From Prorocentrum cordatum (lineage: Eukaryota; Sar; Dinophyceae; Prorocentrales; Prorocentraceae): a stretch of DNA of 64,000 nt. The notes under the pieces were generated by a model. It made no database searches, had not been told where the DNA came from, and was given only the letters and a program-made list of their open reading frames with translations. The position numbers were made by a program, and so were the translations under genes. The DNA is taken from contig CAUYUJ010008047.1 of NCBI GenBank assembly GCA_963575745.1, forward strand, positions 244,139 through 308,138, written 5' to 3'. Positions 63,801 to 64,000 of the stretch are shown in pieces; positions within the stretch are counted from its first letter, which is position 1; each line of letters begins with the position of its first letter.

Positions 63801-64000
63801 CGGTCCATTGGACAGCTGCGCATGTGACCTTTGAAGGGCTCGCATTGACATACTTGTTTCCTGTATGTCTTGCGATCGTTGATGATCTCCTGTTTCTTAG
63901 CCCTTTTGTCCCAAGCCTCTGGCATTTTAGTCTTGCCACCCTTGGTACGTATTATCATGCCAGATTCGTCCCTTTTGGTGCAGTATTCCTTAGAATACCA
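60887..64000 (-). CDS. ORF A with Tpt1/KptA-type RNA 2'-phosphotransferase domain (5' partial)
   Basis: Open to the window edge, so the N-terminus is missing; at least 1037 codons, numbered here from the ATG at 63958. Near the start is CQCEPFKGHMRSC (zinc-like). At about 193-240, WYYSSSAQKWFCTRV and GKYKLAIKG suggest a small Tudor/SH3-like barrel. At about 585-830 the Tpt1/KptA signature appears in order: ALRHSP, DGWVVVDDLL, IRATNGHSSPG, YFIHGT, ILANGLSC, GRQFVHG, DSEVLIF, and WRSANDIVMT. The four catalytic residues (Arg-His of LRH, Arg of IRA, Arg of GRQFVH) all appear present. Tpt1 removes an internal RNA 2'-phosphate using NAD+. The linkers carry mini-hairpins like those in ORFs B and C, tying the ORF to the same element. 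It stops at TAG, 60887-60889. Confidence 0.85.
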   Translation of the reverse strand, partial: WYSKEYCTKRDESGMIIRTKGGKTKMPEAWDKRAKKQEIINDRKTYRKQVCQCEPFKGHMRSCPMDRPSRSPHHGETPWNWSHGDDAGNVHDPNKEVPGGGKRITEADRVPMTEEVANTVRENWEQLPNDHRLKEWNRRFHKEAGSPAESSGEAGSPADAAPAAGSADEDWIAVASAAGSAAGTDHTELNEEWAAEDGSENPFPDGCACWYYSSSAQKWFCTRVIHRHENGKYKLAIKGTADIDQMRQIIHDHGQPEGPPKDPPGPQPGKGSRPPPRPEADSSSSPTPAKRHPSKSPEGTQGRAKARGIAKTDDPEQGEPIGPSVTERRKAFAGPSTPMPPAAQGDVKDEVRDQPKAAFRGDWTPTLHQPRLAPRPGSARMKAQPKPEAGMRSARAEAAAKAKEDKGSAGPPAKAAPAAAAGTPAEGTLSREERFKVLKEFGDRQKLADDAVADQGHPHPGAESSAGAASSAAGSAGPPVKAAPAALAGPPARWQPAMSVLRNIPLGAIEYWQGIEGKGPKRTISPRVTRDDTDRYEVINCPDRRNFECRNDWEREQQAVGNMLRDRPPLRVAQHRAELMKVMERFGTDPTLPRDGQMTKVSIWFSTALRHSPYWKDGFSRHFENISTFDPYDGWVVVDDLLTNWTENDQWKGYREMHEVLIKGRPHTSYVYWVLLNCCEMIDHHGMQKGRLQMKCVDDSMLLPPRFRPTARRPQYFIRATNGHSSPGIHCPESLYKPITTWMKEPDDPVYFIHGTQWEYVKDILANGLSCLAQDNPKRKGGRQFVHGCPYLPGDPRIQSGIRPDSEVLIFCSINKMLSSGFSLWRSANDIVMTRGHDGRIPPDHILQIVSIAKYRVGEAWSNPLAYDKSRRRGQPADRIRTDDYLPLKLCDRTLGVMEDHAMYLKGWSKTDGRPFNLIMTEQDVAPRPYDTQTVLMMNAQEDEVMPEAGPPAGAGSPAADTSDGSWQQVVTPVATVASPWRPDQQTWVQALNSYLTPADVSGLTDQLYRADPWAVHTGIQDAQERTCALLRGHQAS
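61125..61156 (-). repeat. Mini-hairpins 36-37, spacing 18
   Basis: 61125 GCGGG-TGAC-CCCGC and 61143 GCGGG-TGGC-CCCGC, in the C-terminal linker of ORF A. Confidence 0.9.
61371..61385 (-). repeat. Mini-hairpin 38 (five-nt loop, codon phase 3)
   Basis: GCGGG-TTGGC-CCCGC, encoding R-G-Q-P-A instead of A-G-P-P-A, just C-terminal to the Tpt1-like domain. Confidence 0.85.
62526..62617 (-). repeat. Mini-hairpins 39-42
   Basis: 62526 GCGGG-TGGC-CCCGC, 62544 GCAGC-TGGC-GCCGC (G-U in mRNA), 62562 ACGGG-TGGC-CCCGC (G-U in mRNA) and 62604 GCGGA-TGAC-TCCGC. A decayed copy is at 62583. Confidence 0.85.
62727..62776 (-). repeat. Mini-hairpins 43-45, spacing 18
   Basis: 62727 GCGGG-TGTC-CCCGC, 62745 GCAGC-TGGC-GCCGC (G-U in mRNA) and 62763 GCGGG-TGGC-CCCGC. 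Confidence 0.9.
63510..63571 (-). repeat. Mini-hairpins 46-48
   Basis: 63510 GCGGC-TGGC-GCCGC, 63528 GCGGG-TGAC-CCCGC and 63558 GCGGG-TGAC-CCCGC, in the N-terminal linker of ORF A. Confidence 0.9.

Overview
The window looks like nuclear DNA of a dinoflagellate. No single sequence proves this. The evidence is: one multi-exon gene whose introns lie at AG|G junctions with GT, GC and GA 5' splice sites; very repeat-rich, GC-skewed intergenic DNA; a copia-type retroelement with the long, linker-rich polyprotein style of dinoflagellates; and an 11-nt match to the 3' end of the dinoflagellate spliced leader just upstream of one ORF. Most of the first 51 kb is repeats: GGA/CCT, ATC and GA microsatellites, minisatellites, foldback MITE-like elements and several dispersed families. 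Many long ORFs there are only open frames in these repeats.

Layout. 0-6 kb: a minisatellite-bearing composite repeat, a 5'-truncated non-LTR-type retroelement tail with zinc fingers (minus strand), and a possible retroposed gene (4440-5002, minus). 6-11.5 kb: dispersed repeats and unassigned DNA. 11.8-23.9 kb: the best host gene, on the minus strand. It encodes a helical-repeat protein of the RAP/FASTK-like organellar RNA-binding style and is spread over at least eight exons. Its introns hold a 90-bp VNTR, a related second VNTR, foldback elements and a 44-bp palindrome. The resolved junctions carry direct repeats of 4-14 bp, and one interruption is an intact foldback element with a 5-bp target duplication. 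24-50.8 kb: mostly dispersed repeats, two further TIR elements, an inverted second copy of the composite repeat, and a few weak exon candidates.

50.8-64 kb (minus strand): a large Ty1/copia-type retroelement cut by the right edge of the window. ORF A (60887-64000) contains what looks like a complete Tpt1/KptA-type RNA 2'-phosphotransferase domain. ORF B (57820-60786) is Gag/protease-like, with a RING-H2 finger and a retropepsin-like fold whose catalytic Asp appears lost. ORF C (51220-57819) is Pol: methyltransferase-like domain, two zinc modules, integrase, reverse transcriptase and RNase H. ORFs B and C share one frame and are separated by a single UGA in a textbook readthrough context (UGA-CGG plus a 12-bp stem-loop 5 nt downstream). 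A second possible recoding site, a C CCU UUG heptamer, links an ATG-initiated segment to ORF B.

The most unusual feature is a family of at least 48 tiny 14-15 nt hairpins (5-bp stem, 4-5 nt loop) scattered through all three retroelement ORFs and past the Pol stop. Their stems covary (seven different perfect stems), six single deviations are G-U pairs in the mRNA sense, and the hairpins fall in all three codon phases. They therefore look like nucleic-acid-level elements rather than a peptide repeat.
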